From Micropterix aruncella (lineage: Eukaryota > Arthropoda > Insecta > Lepidoptera > Micropterigidae), in NCBI GenBank assembly GCA_944548615.1, contig OX155960.1, forward strand, positions 10,726,365-10,790,364: a stretch of DNA of 64,000 nucleotides. Direction: 5' to 3'. A program made the translations under genes and the position numbers. Below the pieces are notes generated by a model. The model saw only the letters and a program-made list of their open reading frames with translations. It was not told where the DNA came from and searched no databases. Positions 24,302 through 35,075 of this stretch are shown here, piece after piece. Positions within the stretch are counted from its first letter, which is position 1. The number at the start of each line of letters is the position of its first letter.

Positions 24302-24743
24302 ATGCTACAAGCAAAACACATTCGACGTTGCAATCACGTGTTTAAAGCCGCCTATACGCTTAATCCGATTGATGGCAATGTTAATTTCTTGCGGTTTGAC
24401 TACCACACTACACAAATGGTCAGGGGCCACGGTGACTTCAGGGCCAAACTTTTTGACTTAGGGCTCGCCGATGATCCTTGTTGTGTGTGTGTGTGGTGGC
24501 GGTCATCAGACTGCAGAGCATATACTATGGTCGTGCTCGTTACTGTCGTACGCCAGGGAAGAACTGCTGGACGCGATGTGTGACCACATAAGTGGATATC
24601 CCATTTGGTATTCTGACCTAGTCAGTAGCAAGGACTGCTTTGCGGCATTCCGTATCTTCGTGGCGCACTGGGCGTCGCGGCTAGAAGAACTGAGACTCCA
24701 GGGCACTCCCCCTCTAGGTGCGAGTGACTTGCCGTCTCCGTGA
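24302..24743 (+). pseudogene. R1-like LINE ORF2 C-terminus with a (GT)n frameshift
   Basis: The first frame reads TTQMVRGHGDFRAKLFDLGL then ADDPCCVC. In a second frame it continues CVCGGGHQTAEHILWSCSLL to the end at 24743. GHGDF..KL......D.P.C.CG...QTAEH.L..C is the C-terminal zinc-knuckle region of R1-type LINEs. The frame changes within TTGTGTGTGTGTGTGGTGG at 24479-24497, consistent with dinucleotide slippage. Confidence 0.82.
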
Positions 24744-25300
24744 AACACATGCTGCCCTCCGCGCTGTGCCGGTTTTAAACGCCGGTGCAGCTTAAATAAA
24801 CTTTGTTTGTATTGTCTCTCTCCCTAACGGGTGTGCCCGTGCCACCGTACCAAGCTCGTTCTGTCCCCACTCCCTTCTTGCTGCTGTTTGCGAATGCTGC
24901 TTAATTCATAACTTATGCACTACCACCTGCCAAAATATGAATGTATATATTTTTTTTTCTTCTCTTTTATTATTATATATATACATGTTTTATTTTTTTT
25001 CGTTTTTTCGTTTTATTTTTTTTTTAAATTTTATTTTAGATAATACGTATTGAAACTATGTAATGAAATGTAATGTAAATACATGTATGTGTATGTAAAT
25101 GTAAAATGTAAAAAAGAGAAGAAAAATGTATTTATGAAATGAATTAATAAATGACTCCTTGGGGGATTGGATGGGGATAGAAGCCTCTGATCATTGGATA
25201 TACAATTAAGCTCGGGCAGAAAAGACGACTATAGTCGTTATAACTGCTCGGGTGGTGGATGGATTGGCTTCTGTCTCCATCCACCTCGTTGGAGTATGAA
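24744..25300 (+). other. Probable 3' UTR of the R1-like LINE, then T-rich DNA
   Basis: GC-rich to 24880, then T-rich and A-rich tracts to 25150. CTCGGGCAG...CTGCTCGGG at 25213-25252 forms a short inverted repeat. No gene. Confidence 0.45.
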
Positions 25301-25765
25301 AATGTTTTAAAAAAAATCCGATTGAGCTGAAATTTGATATTAGGGCATCATTTTGTCATGGCAAGAGTTGAAAAGATTATGGTTGAAATTGGTCCACCGA
25401 CGCACTAGTCATATCTCGTAATATTAGACTTACAGACTGACTTGAAATTTGGTACACAGATGCCTTGTTAGGCGGAAATCACATTGTGAAATTTTGGTTA
25501 GAATATCTCATATACAAGCTACACTTAATAATATTGAAAATCCGCCATACTTTTGATCTGTTAGCGCCTGGCCCAAACCCGCCCTTAGCCGAGAAATGAA
25601 CCGCGCCGCTCTAGGTCGCCTTGTAACGGAACCCAAGCAGGATCCTTCGCCGGCCGAGAGGAGGCGCTCTTCGATTTTATTCATAAAATTAACATTTAGA
25701 TGAAATCAGTACTTGGCTATTTGCCGGGAAAGTCTTATGGTGACACATTATTAACACACATTTAT
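25300..25765 (+). repeat. Repeat family A copy
   Basis: Contains GATTGAGCTGAAATTTGATAT, TTGTCATGGCAAGAGTTGAAA, GACTTGAAATTTGGTACACAG and GCCGGGAAAGTCTTATGGTG. Collinear copies occur at 45340-45775 and 56455-56840, and partial or reversed copies near 4352, 13030, 27285 and 27885. The 25560-25670 stretch is foreign to the other copies. Confidence 0.8.
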
Positions 25766-25829
25766 TAGCTTGACCTGTTTGTATCTCTCTATCAATTAAC
25801 GGAATATTGCAAGTCTACTTCCAACCACT

Positions 25830-26235
25830 TTTGATGGTCGTATCAACATCACACTTGACAATTTAGTGTAGTTCTCATGACAATACAATAAAATGGTACC
25901 ATCGAGCTGATCTGATGATAAAGGCGGAAGGTAGTCACAGAGGAACTAACGAAACAAAGTATCCGAGCTGTGTTTGGGCGTTTTGTAATCGACTTGAGAT
26001 GTACTCTGGTCATGAATGATTTCCAGGGTTTGATGGAGCCGGAATGTGGCACTAGAATTCTATAACGGAGCAACGTATCTTAGCCGTGTCTTGAGATGTA
26101 CTTTGATCATGAATGGTCAGGGTCTGATGACGGAGCCGAAAGGTAGGCACTGGAACTCAATAACGGAAAAATAAATGCTTAGCGTGTGTGGGCTTGTTGG
26201 AATCGTCTTGAGATGTACTCTAATCATGAAGATAA
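25830..26235 (+). repeat. Tandem repeat, about 100-bp units
   Basis: Imperfect units on CTTGAGATGTACTCTGRTCATGAA, GAGCCGRAAKGTRGGCACTGGAA and CGTGTTTGGGCGTTTTGTAAT; three to four copies, two of them shortened. Confidence 0.72.
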
Positions 26236-26321
26236 GACTAAAACTAATTTTAAGTATTATCACGTTTTGTAATAAGACTAAAAAGTAAAAGAATAAAATA
26301 ATAGTTATAAAAACTTTTTAT

Positions 26322-26530
26322 GAAATCGAGGACTATCGCGGTTGTTTGACATTATACATAAGATAAAAAACGAAATTACCGCGTGAATTTTGTAACACCC
26401 GACGTTTCGGCGACGTTGCAGCTGCCGTTGTCTAGGGTAGACTGGCTACCCTAGACTGTCAGTCTACGTCGCCGAAACGTCGGGTGTTACAAAATTCACG
26501 CGGTAAATTCGTTTTTTATCTCATTTTTAT
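26322..26530. mobile_element. Foldback element, copy 4 (most complete hairpin)
   Basis: ATGAAATCGAGGACTATCGCGG, then 55-nt arms (26361-26415 and 26466-26520) with one mismatch around a 50-nt centre, itself with a CTAGGGTAG/CTACCCTAG inverted pair. Confidence 0.87.
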
Positions 26531-27057
26531 TATTTTATTTTTAAGTTCAATAAAAGACTATTATTATTTTCTTTAATTAACGTAAGTAGAATAGCATTGG
26601 TAACACCGGTGCAGTCTCTCTCGCTAACTGCGCCGTTACGTTCGTTATATCTTGCGTTGGCGCCTATGCAACTCTTGATTCCGGCTTTGATTAACAATAA
26701 GTGTCCAACTGCTAAGTAATTACGAAGTGGCCGGTCGCCTGGGCCGTTTAGTTCCCAGCGCAGTTATATCAGCGACTACTTCGAACTGCAGGCAATCTGC
26801 TATGAAATATTACTTACAATTTATAGTATATACGGTCATAATGAGCAATGATTAAGGTTCGAGTAGCTTTCTTTGATTAACTAACTTATTTTACTATACA
26901 TTGCATTATGCATCATGGACCTTGATGAGGTTCACTTTAAGAACAAGTAAATATATAAAAAACACAACTGCCGTTACAGAAAGTAAACTATTGTATTTAT
27001 AATTATTTTCATTACGGTTTTTTTTTATGAAATACGTGATTTATGTATGTATCCACA

Positions 27058-27280
27058 TTTTTATTTATTTATTTAGGAATTAATTACTATAAAATATTGT
27101 TTTTGCTTATAAAAATAACAGGAACCGAATAGCAAAACCTTAACATTTTGCTTATTTGAGTCTGTCACCCAACTGGGACTAGCCCGTTCTAGGATGGACA
27201 GGACCCTAATTTCACAATAAATTAGGTTTTAGGAAAATGCTCATAAAACTAAATTGCCCTAAAATATGGTCCTGAAAAAA
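27058..27280 (-). repeat. Repeat family E (LINE-tail-like), copy 1
   Basis: TTTATTTATTTATTTAGGAATTAATTACTATAAAA and CCCAACTGGGACTAGCCCGTT match 60300-60560. The (TTTA)n at the left suggests a retrotransposon tail reading on the - strand. Confidence 0.7.
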
Positions 27281-27400
27281 ATCGGTCCGTGTGTCACCCC
27301 AAGACTTTTCTGTCAAGTAGCCATGAACTAACTCAACCGAATATTAATATCATAAATCCTACCACAACCCTCCCCCCCCCCCACCCCCAACCTAGACTTT

Positions 27401-27561
27401 TCAACTTTCCGACTTTTAAAACTTTTTCGACTTTCCGACTTTTTCAACTTTTTTAGCTTTTTTGACTTTTTTGACTTTTTTTTTTGACTTTTTTGACTAT
27501 TCAACTTTTTTGACTTTCGACTTTTTTTACTTTTTTGACTTTTTCGACTTTTTCGACTTTT
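27401..27561 (+). repeat. (GACTTTTT)n-like simple repeat
   Basis: About 160 bases built on GACTTTTT/GACTTTTTC/CAACTTTTT variants with no other sequence; joined directly to family B tandem units at 27562. Confidence 0.9.
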
Positions 27562-27882
27562 GGTGAAACTTGAAAATTGCTATCATAATTGAAGGCGTAC
27601 ACAAAATTTTTGGGTCTCTGCTGTTGACCGTTGAGGAATTCCCTCTTTTGAAGCCAACTCAGGGTACATCAGCCATGTCATGGTGAAACTTGGAAGTTGC
27701 TATTCCGTACACAAAGTTTGGGTCTCTGCTGTTGACCGTTGAGGAGTTCCCTCATCGGGAGCCAAACCAGGGTACATCAGCCATGTCATGGTGAAACTTA
27801 GAAGTTGCTATTATTTGTGTATAGAAAATTTTGGGTCTTTCCTGTTGACCATTGAGGAGTTTTTCGCCGCGAGCCAACCCTG
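27562..27882 (+). repeat. Family B tandem units only (three copies)
   Basis: Three units with GCCATGTCATGGTGAAACTTR and GCTGTTGACCGTTGAGGAG. The terminal parts of family B are absent. Confidence 0.8.
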
Positions 27883-27884
27883 GG

Positions 27885-28030
27885 TGGACGGATTTCAACC
27901 ACAATCTTTTCAGCTTATGCCATGACCAAATGATGCCTGCATGCCGAATCAGCTCAATCGGATGAAGCGTTTCGGCGTTATCGTCGGATACATACACACA
28001 CAGAAGTGCGTCCACAAATGGAGTGTGACA
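27885..28030 (-). repeat. Repeat family A, reversed fragment
   Basis: ATTTCAACCACAATCTTTTCAGC, ATGCCATGACCAAATGATGCC and GAATCAGCTCAATCGGATGAAG are the reverse complement of the family A core. Confidence 0.78.
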
Positions 28031-28283
28031 AACAGAATCGACTTAAAACTAAAGTAAAGAGAAAGCTATAAAAAAGTCAACAATATTTAATATATGTTAA
28101 GAAATATAAAATTTCATATAAAATAAGTACAATTCAAAAAAGTAAAAAAAAAAGTATAATTCACTGTCAAAACAATATATAACAACAAAATGAAATAATT
28201 ATTGGTAATTAGTTGAATGTTAAAATATAATCAACATACATAATATTTATTTCTGCACTAAGTTTTACTATAATTTCTAACAT

Positions 28284-28450
28284 TTAATGTATGGTTAGTC
28301 TGTCGTGACTCGATAACCATTCCTTTATTTTATTTTTAAATACCCTCAATGTCAAATTCAGTTTTATTTCCTTATTGATCAGATTGTAAAATCTCGGCGT
28401 AATGAAAGAGTAATGTCTTTGTCCAAATGATGTTGTCATCCTGGGTATTA
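28284..28450 (-). pseudogene. LINE ORF2 C-terminus (Jockey/CR1-like)
   Basis: The antisense frame reads IPRMTTSFGQRHYSFITPRF, YNLINKEIKLNLTLRVFKNK and IKEWLSSHDRLTIH, then a stop complementary to 28284-28286. The pattern T...G.RS..Y..PR.+N.LP..I......F+..L+.WL is the usual LINE ORF2 end. Upstream the frame is lost. Confidence 0.78.
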
Positions 28451-28554
28451 TTATGCAATTTTTTAAAACTTGTCTTGTTGGTCTTCAGTTCTGAACTATT
28501 CCTAAATTTGAATTATTGTCCAGGGAAGTTTAAAAAATATATAATAGATAAGTA

Positions 28555-28850
28555 CTTATATACTTCCGTGATGTACTCAATTAGACCTTTCATTTGACAC
28601 TAAACACGATATATTTATGTTAATTTATTGACATTTGGAGATAAAGACAACTACTTATTTTATATTTGGACAGTTATTGTAACTTATAGCACTCGGGATG
28701 ACAACGATTCTAACAATACCACATACTTTTAAATCGGTTCAAGCGTTTAGACGTTATGGTGGAATAAGAAACGGAAACCATACGTAGATGAATCCTGAAC
28801 ACATTACAATCCTTTTTTGTAGTGCAGTCGTGTAAAAAGTCTTCATTTTT
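28555..28850 (+). repeat. Repeat family H, copy with the empty TTAA site
   Basis: ATGTACTCAATTAGACCTTTC, ATTTGACACTAAACACGATA, CTCGGGATGACAACGATTC and TTAAATCGGTTCAAGCGTTTAG recur at 47785-48855 and 51535-51790. Here TATGTTAATTTATTGACATTT (28615-28635) is uninterrupted, whereas the 47.9-kb copy has a 719-bp insert at this TTAA. Confidence 0.78.
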
Positions 28851-29199
28851 ACTAGTGAGAGCAGATTTGGAGCGATTGACATGCGATCTTCTTTACTCCT
28901 TTCTTTGTAAAAAAATGTATATGTAGCAAGGTTTTGCGAGTAGGTAGGCAGTGCATTTATGCCGTGCACGCCAATGAATCACGAAGACAGTGCCACCGCG
29001 TTGCTCAGGAGGCTATAGAAGTCTCAGTATACAGTTTGCATACGAGAGTTCGTTCGCGGTGTCGCCTGGAGGCGAGACCGCCTTCGGTCATTGTTGGCTG
29101 TGGTTATTACAGTTTCCGCCGAGGCGCTCGGATGTCCGCGGAAGACCTACGTGACGAGTCGTATTACAACTCGCACTATACAACAAACATACCGCTATT

Positions 29200-29600
29200 G
29201 CTATAGGCCATTTGTTTTCAATCTTTTCTTAGTGATTTTTAGTCAAGTGAGTTAAGCATAACAACTTTTAAAAACAGACTCAGAGAGCATTTGAAATCCT
29301 CCAGATAAATTCCCTTTCCCCTCCCATCCCCTTCCTTTTAAAACTTTAGCGTCCTTATAGGTGTTAGATTATTTTGATGTGGCAAATCTGTGCCCACAAA
29401 GAGTAAAGTATATACTTCTTTCTATCCTCCTCTATTTTATTTGTCATACTCTTTATATAGGTTAAGTTATGTAGTCTACTCGCAAATAATGTTCTTACAA
29501 TAGTATAGGTTAGCTCTAAAATATTGCCTGCAGGCAATAAGCTCGCCTTTTCTTAAGAATAAAGAGTTTTATTATTATTATTATTATTATTATTACTTCG
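29200..29600 (+). mobile_element. LINE 3' end with (ATT)n tail
   Basis: SITTFKNRLREHLKSSR and a stop (about 29255-29309) match LINE ORF2 ends (F+..L+.HL). A 3' UTR follows with AATAAAGAGTTTT and an (ATT)n tail at 29569-29597. Confidence 0.7.
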
Positions 29601-29637
29601 GCACACGGGCGGGTAGAGTCCCCCTCACCCAGTGTTG

Positions 29638-29790
29638 TGACAATCGACTAAATTTTTCAATCAATCGACTAATCAATCATGATTGATTTAATCACGACTA
29701 ATTCAGTCGTGACTAAAGTTAATCGCGATTGAAATAATCATGACTAAATCAATTAGTCGTCAATCGTCAATCATGACTAACTTGCTCTTT
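29638..29790. repeat. AATCATGATT / AGTCGTGACT palindromic repeat
   Basis: Repeated short palindromes AATCATGATT and TAGTCGTGACTA with AATCGACTAA spacers make a multi-hairpin block of about 130 bp. Confidence 0.75.
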
Positions 29791-29854
29791 AGATGCCACC
29801 CGACAATTCTTTCTATTATATCTATTGGTTGACTGTACTTAGATTTCCACCGGT

Positions 29855-29938
29855 CCGGACCGACCCGCCGACCGACCGAACAACCGACCGGCCGATCCAA
29901 CAGCGGACCGACCGGCCGACTAGGTCGGTCAAACGCAC
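29855..29938 (+). repeat. (CCGACCGA)n GC-rich simple repeat
   Basis: Runs of CCGACCGACC/CCGGCCGA joined to the reversed family C copy at 29940. Confidence 0.8.
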
Positions 29939-29939
29939 G

Positions 29940-30225
29940 GGTCAACACCCATCCGGCGGGCTACTCGCAGAAGTGCGAACCCGGGTAGAACTCTGGCAAA
30001 CGGGCAAGTTTCCCCTAGGAGTCAACCTACGGGCGCTCCTGGACAGTTAGCGCGCCGTGCGGCGTCACCCAATCGATTGTGCATTCCGACTGACAGCCGG
30101 GGGAGTCTGGAAACAGTACTGTTTCCTTTAGAGCGGGCGGTAGTTGTTAATCTCACGGCAACTGCTTTTCGGCTACCCGATACCGGGTGAAGAGCCTGGC
30201 AAAGGATGCCGTGGGCCGCGATAAC
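29940..30225 (-). repeat. Repeat family C, reversed copy
   Basis: GGTCAACACCCATCCGGCGGG, CAATCGATTGTGCATTCCGAC and GTCTGGAAACAGTACTGTTTCC are reverse complements of 43500-43680. Confidence 0.78.
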
Positions 30226-30414
30226 TTCAGTAGACGAAAAAAAACGAAAACGTCACGTAATTTACGACAAAAATATTCGCCGTATTTGTATGTTTGTGCC
30301 AGGACCACAACAATGACAGCCTCAAGGCTAGTCGTTAATAACTTTTAATTAAATTAATTTTCCGTAATCAATTTTCTCATGACGGAGGCTGATATCCCGA
30401 GTCCCTAAACTTCC

Positions 30415-30690
30415 AGTGACATGGATAAAGGAAAGAAAGCCGTAGGCATATTCCTCGACTTGTCTAAAGCCTTTGATACGGTCTCGCACGATATCCTGTT
30501 CTAAATACTGGTTAACTTTGATGTCGCCGGCAGGAAAAACCTTGAGGATAGACCTCAAGTAACTGCTGTTAAAAACAATATGGCAAAATGACCTTTATGT
30601 ATGGTACACGCCAGGGAAGTATATTGGAACCCTTGTTTTTTTTAGTTCATATAGAAGATAATTTAATAATCTTTCAATTTTACTTAGATC
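30415..30690 (+). pseudogene. LINE reverse transcriptase fragment, frameshifted
   Basis: MDKGKKAVGIFLDLSKAFDT then VSHDIL is the RT block with the first catalytic aspartate. After stops, GTRQGSILEPLFFLVHIED matches the G.PQGS.LGP.LF...I.D block. About half the spacing of an intact RT is missing. A near-identical first block occurs at 46576. Confidence 0.78.
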
Positions 30691-31318
30691 AACTCGATCC
30701 ATCTAGAAGTTTTTATTTAATCACAGGCGCAAAACTGAAAAAAAAGGATTTGCGAAAAACGCGTTTAAAGTTTTCTTTAAGGCGCGGTCTTATCGCAAAT
30801 CACCAAATAGTACCATTTTTGAACGTCTAGTGCGACGTGACAAAGTTAAAATACAACGCTGAAAAAAATACTGTAGATAGATAAAGAAACTAAAAAGACT
30901 TATAAATGAAAAGAATTTTGAAAAGTAGTCTAGTTTTTCAACAAAAAAACGCACAAATAATCCCTCTATAAAAACTTTGACATCGAAATTCTCCCAATTT
31001 TTAAAGGCGACAACATTTTTTTTTTTACGAAATAAATAGCCTGACTGGAGTTCTAAACGTATCTGAAGCCACTTTTTTAATTTGGTTTGTAAATTTTGAA
31101 ATACACCAAAAATTGTCGTTATATAAGGTGCTCGCATCGCGTCGTCTCTTCAAACACCGAGCAACGCTCGGATGGGACGGTCGTCTCGGCCGCTCTGCAT
31201 TAGCGTATTCTGGTCGCTATTCAGCGTATTTAATGGAAATAAAATCGCAAGCTGACGTGCACCTGGGCTTTTAAATAGTGCATATATTGTAAATAGTGAC
31301 GCTGTATCAGAATAAATA
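30691..31318. other. Unassigned DNA upstream of the Mutator-YqaJ gene
   Basis: A hairpin GATTTGCG...CGCG / CGCG...CGCAAATC lies at 30747-30801. AT-rich to 31130, then GC-rich to 31200. The promoter and left end of the transposon should be here, but no inverted match to 35.0-36.0 kb was found. Confidence 0.4.
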
Positions 31319-31398
31319 ATGGGGAATAAAAATAAAAAATTTCAAAAATCCTTCGTGAGAAAACGACATGGACCTAAGAAAAATGATAGATCGTTTGG
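31319..31398 (+). CDS. Exon 1 of the Mutator-YqaJ transposon gene
   Basis: ATG at 31319 opens a 26-codon lysine- and arginine-rich segment beginning MGNKNKKFQKSFVRKRHG. The TTTGG|GTAAGT donor follows two bases into codon 27. Basic N-termini of this kind are usual in this transposase family. It was chosen as the start because it is the only ATG that reaches the main exon in phase through canonical sites. The main exon's own upstream ATG at 32238 gives a hydrophobic intron translation instead. Confidence 0.75.
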
Positions 31399-34300
31399 GT
31401 AAGTAAAGCATGATAGTATACCTTAATCATATGAAATCAAAATTCTTTATTACATTTTCAATAAGTACATTATTTATGTTAATAAGCCATCCTAACTAGG
31501 CTTCGCCTGTACTAAGGTAGGTTTAAAGTTATTTATGTGGTGTAGTTTACGGTATAAAGAAGTCAATTTTTATTGATTATTGTATTGTAAAATCAATGTG
31601 AATTTACTCAGCATCTACTAAATTGAAAAAATGACTAGTTGCACTTTAATTTGCTATAGATAGTCTACATTACACCGAGAACTAAAGGTTGACTGGCGCT
31701 AGTAAATGCAAAACTTGCATATAAATTATTGTATGATACCGCATTTTTGTCATTTACCCATTTTATATTTCTCTTAGATCAAAGAAGCGCAAAGTCAGTG
31801 ATACTGATATTGGCCAACCGAGTACCTCAGCGGAACTAGTGCACGGAGAGTAAGTATTAATCATTTTGTGAGATACCATATTATGTTTAGTCTATTTAGT
31901 AAGATTCATCAAAATCGGTTAAGTAGTTTCGAAGATATGAACTATTATGTGTATTACCGGACATACTAGACAAGTGCCTAGTCAATTGTTGGCGTATTTA
32001 TGAGCAAATAACGACAAAATATGATTGTCATGTGATGTGATGTTGGTTCCCAAAAATATCGGAACCAGTTGGATCACCACTTCAAATCAGAAATCCGGCA
32101 AGTTGTTGAGACCGTACGTGGTGTCGTACTTGGCGGATATTTTTATATATTTACGTATATTTACTTGAATCATGGCTTGGCTGGCTGACGAAAAGACGGC
32201 TGCTTGTGTTCTATGTTTTATTGTAATTGCCTAGCACATGTTTTCCTTGACTATTATCGTCAGGATGGTGGTATGCGTTATTTTTAAATTATCATATCTG
32301 TCAGTTTGTCTTTCTATGTTTTTTTTTCATAATTTCGTCAAGCAGAAAATCCTTTTTTATAGAAATCCGGCTGGTGAAACATATTACGGGATTGAACCAG
32401 AACAAGAACATGACTACACATCTGTTGACGGAAGGAGAATCGTAAATATATTGTACTTTTTTACTAAGCTTAAAGATATTTCAAAACACAGCAGTCTTTT
32501 TAACTGTGGTATTCAATGTCTGAGTTTTGTGGGAGAAAAGAGAATCGGATTAATATCAAAGTTTAAATTTAAGTGCGACATGTGTGGCTTGGTTTTTTTT
32601 ATTAACTCTGACAATCCTGCATGTACTGAAAATGTCGAGACAAATGTTGGTGCTGTAATAGGAATAGTATCTTCAGGAATAGCCTATTCGCAATTTGAAG
32701 AGATATCGTCATCTATGAATGTACCTATATTTTCAGAAAGGTTCTTTGCTAAAACGCAAGATAAAGTATTCGATGAGTGGGAGACGACGGCTGTAGAGGA
32801 AATGGATGCTGCTGCAGAGCGTGAACGCCAGGCTGCCATCGCTGAGGGAAGAGTCAAAGATGGAATACCGATAATTGATGTATACGCTGACGGGTGTTGG
32901 AGTGCAAGGTCCTATGGAAGTAACTATAGGGCTTTATCTGGAGCTGCAGTAATTATTGGTCGCAAATTTGGGGAAGTTTTGTTTATGGCCGTGAAAAATA
33001 AATACTGTGTTATTTGCGCACGTGCACATAACAAAAACACCGTCCCAAAATATCATATCTGCTATAAAAATTACGAAGGATCTTCTTCGGGGATGGAAGC
33101 TGAAATAATATGTGATGGTTTTCGGCATTCGATAGAAATGTATAACATCATTTATGGGAGGCTAATTGCAGATGGTGACTCGGCAACCTATGCCAAAATT
33201 TTAGCACAGAATCCATACCCAAACACGACTGTGGTAAAAATTGAATGCCGGAACCACATACTCCGTAATTTGTGTAATAAATTACGAGCAGTCTCAAAAG
33301 AAATAAAATACCCCTTAAAATTCAGAAAATTATTAAGTGACAAAAAAGTGATGACTGTTAGAAAGGTGGTAATTTGCTCAATAAAAGAACAACGCATATT
33401 AATACAAGAAGGAAACATTACAAAAATGCAGGCAATACAGATTTTACACGCTGATGTACAAAATTCCCTGTTACATGCTTTTGGAGATCACAGAAGATGT
33501 AAAAATTATTACTGCCAGACAGAAAAGTCTTTGATGAGTGCCATGGAAGTTCAAAATTCAACGTTTTGGTTTAGATTGAAAGTAATAATAGGCACTGTAG
33601 CTTCCAAATCTCAAAGCTTAGTAGAAGATGCAGACACCAACACGGCTGAACGTTTTAATAGCATAATTGCCAAGATTGTTGGTGGGAAACGTGTAAATTT
33701 TTCCATGAGACGATCTTACCAAGGACGGTGTGCTGCGGCTGTTGTTGCTTTTAATAACAAGCTGCCTAGGTACACTATTCAAAAAAAAATCTTGGGTAAA
33801 AGTCCAAAAGGTGTTTTAAAAAAGATGGAATTAAGACGATATAACAAAAGACTATGGAACCGAAACAATCCACATAAAAAGAACAGGCTACATAAAATTA
33901 ATCCAACAAAAAATGACTATGGTGCTAATAGTGCTGCCCCGGATATGATACCAGAAGTATTGGAAAGAGCAAAGAAAGATTTTCTTGAAAATTTAGCTGT
34001 GTTGACCAACGATAAAGAACGAATTGAAAAGGAAACCAAGTTACAACGCGACTGCAGTGAATGGTTGGAGCTACGAAAAAATATGGTCACTGCGTCTAAT
34101 TTCGGAAAAATAATTAAAAAGCGCCAAAATACGAGTAGTGCCAATCTAGTAAAAAATGTATTATACTCTGAAAATATTTCGCACGTAGCATCTATTGCTC
34201 ACGGTGTAGAAAACGAAAAATTAGCCCTGCAACAGTTAGAGCAGCAAGAAAAAATTATAATTGAACCCTGTGGGCTATTCGTTGACAGAAAGTATGCATT

Positions 34301-34844
34301 TATTGGAGCAACACCGGACGGAATTATCGGAGAGGATACAATTGTTGAGGTTAAGTGTCCTGTAATGGCATTTAAAAAAGGCATAGAACAGGCGATTAAA
34401 GAAAACAAAATTCAAATATACAAATATGATAAAAAAAAGGATACATACAAATTAAATCGTAACAGCAACTGGTTTTACCAAGTCCGAGGCCAACTCCATG
34501 TCTCAAATAGACAAAAATGTCTTTTTGCAATATGGGGTGGCCAAGGCCAAGACTTGAAAACAGAGTACATTGAAAGGGAGGACGATATCTGGACAGAAAA
34601 AATGGAAAAAAAAATTGTCGACTTTTATATGCAAAGTATTCTCCCAGAAATATTGGACTTCAGGCATATGCGTGGAATGCCGATACGCAACTGTTTCAGT
34701 ATACCAACAGCGGCACCGCTACCACTTCTATCACCAATGCGATCAACACAATCACCACCGCTAGCACCACTAAATAATTCGCCGCATACGCCGACACAAT
34801 TTAAGAACATTCAGCCAAGAGTATTAGATTATTCCGAGTTTTAA
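31319..34844 (+). CDS. Three-exon Mutator-like transposase fused to a YqaJ-type nuclease (877 aa)
   Basis: Transposon gene of three exons: 31319-31398, 31778-31849 and 32363-34844. Donors are gtaagt at 31399 and 31850; acceptors are ctcttag (ending 31777) and ttttttatag (ending 32362). All phases match, giving 877 residues. Residues 28-33 (SKKRKV) look like a nuclear localisation signal. A CxxC pair (CDMC) lies near 122-125. Residues about 220-490 are a MULE-type DDE transposase: VYADGCW holds Asp227, ADGDS holds Asp321/323, ECRNH follows, and NTAERFN supplies the likely Glu480. Residues about 615-810 are a PD-(D/E)XK nuclease of the YqaJ/lambda exonuclease type: W..LRK near 618, GATPDG (Asp703), VEVKCP (Glu713, Lys715), and FYQVRGQLH (Gln757). 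All catalytic residues I can place are present and no stop interrupts the frame, so the copy may be recently active. Terminal inverted repeats were not found. The fusion is known to me from insect transposon proteins; the exact subfamily is uncertain. Confidence 0.83.
31778..31849 (+). CDS. Exon 2 of the Mutator-YqaJ transposon gene
   Basis: A 72-base exon between ctcttag and GAGA|GTAAGT. It encodes SKKRKV and then a Ser/Thr/Pro-rich linker (SDTDIGQPSTSAELVHGE). It enters with one base completing a glycine codon and leaves with two bases that join 32363 to make glutamate. Confidence 0.72.
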
Positions 34845-34878
34845 AAAAATCTCCACAAAATAAGCAATAAAAAAATAT

Positions 34879-35075
34879 CAATAGTGCATGATAATATGTG
34901 TATAGTGTATGATAGTGCTATGTGAATACTGTTACGTGTATTGCTATGTGCTATGTGCATAGTGCTATGTGCTATGTGAATAGTGTATGGTGCTATGTGA
35001 ATAGTGATATGTGAATAGTGCATGATAGTGCTATGTGAATGTGTGAATAGTGCTACGATAGTTGTATGTGAATTT
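34879..35075 (+). repeat. Degenerate ATAGTGCTATGTGA minisatellite after the transposase stop
   Basis: About 195 bases of imperfect repeats of the 14-mer ATAGTGCTATGTGA and related ATAGTG/CTATGTG words begin about 35 bases after the transposase stop codon. This may be a subterminal repeat region of the element, because no terminal inverted repeat was found beyond it. Confidence 0.8.

Noticed and set aside
32238..32362. The first 41 codons of the long open frame as the start of the transposase (hydrophobic, signal-peptide-like)
   Set aside because: This stretch lies before a good acceptor at 32362, reads like intron DNA, and does not match the family. The two upstream exons join the conserved part in phase.
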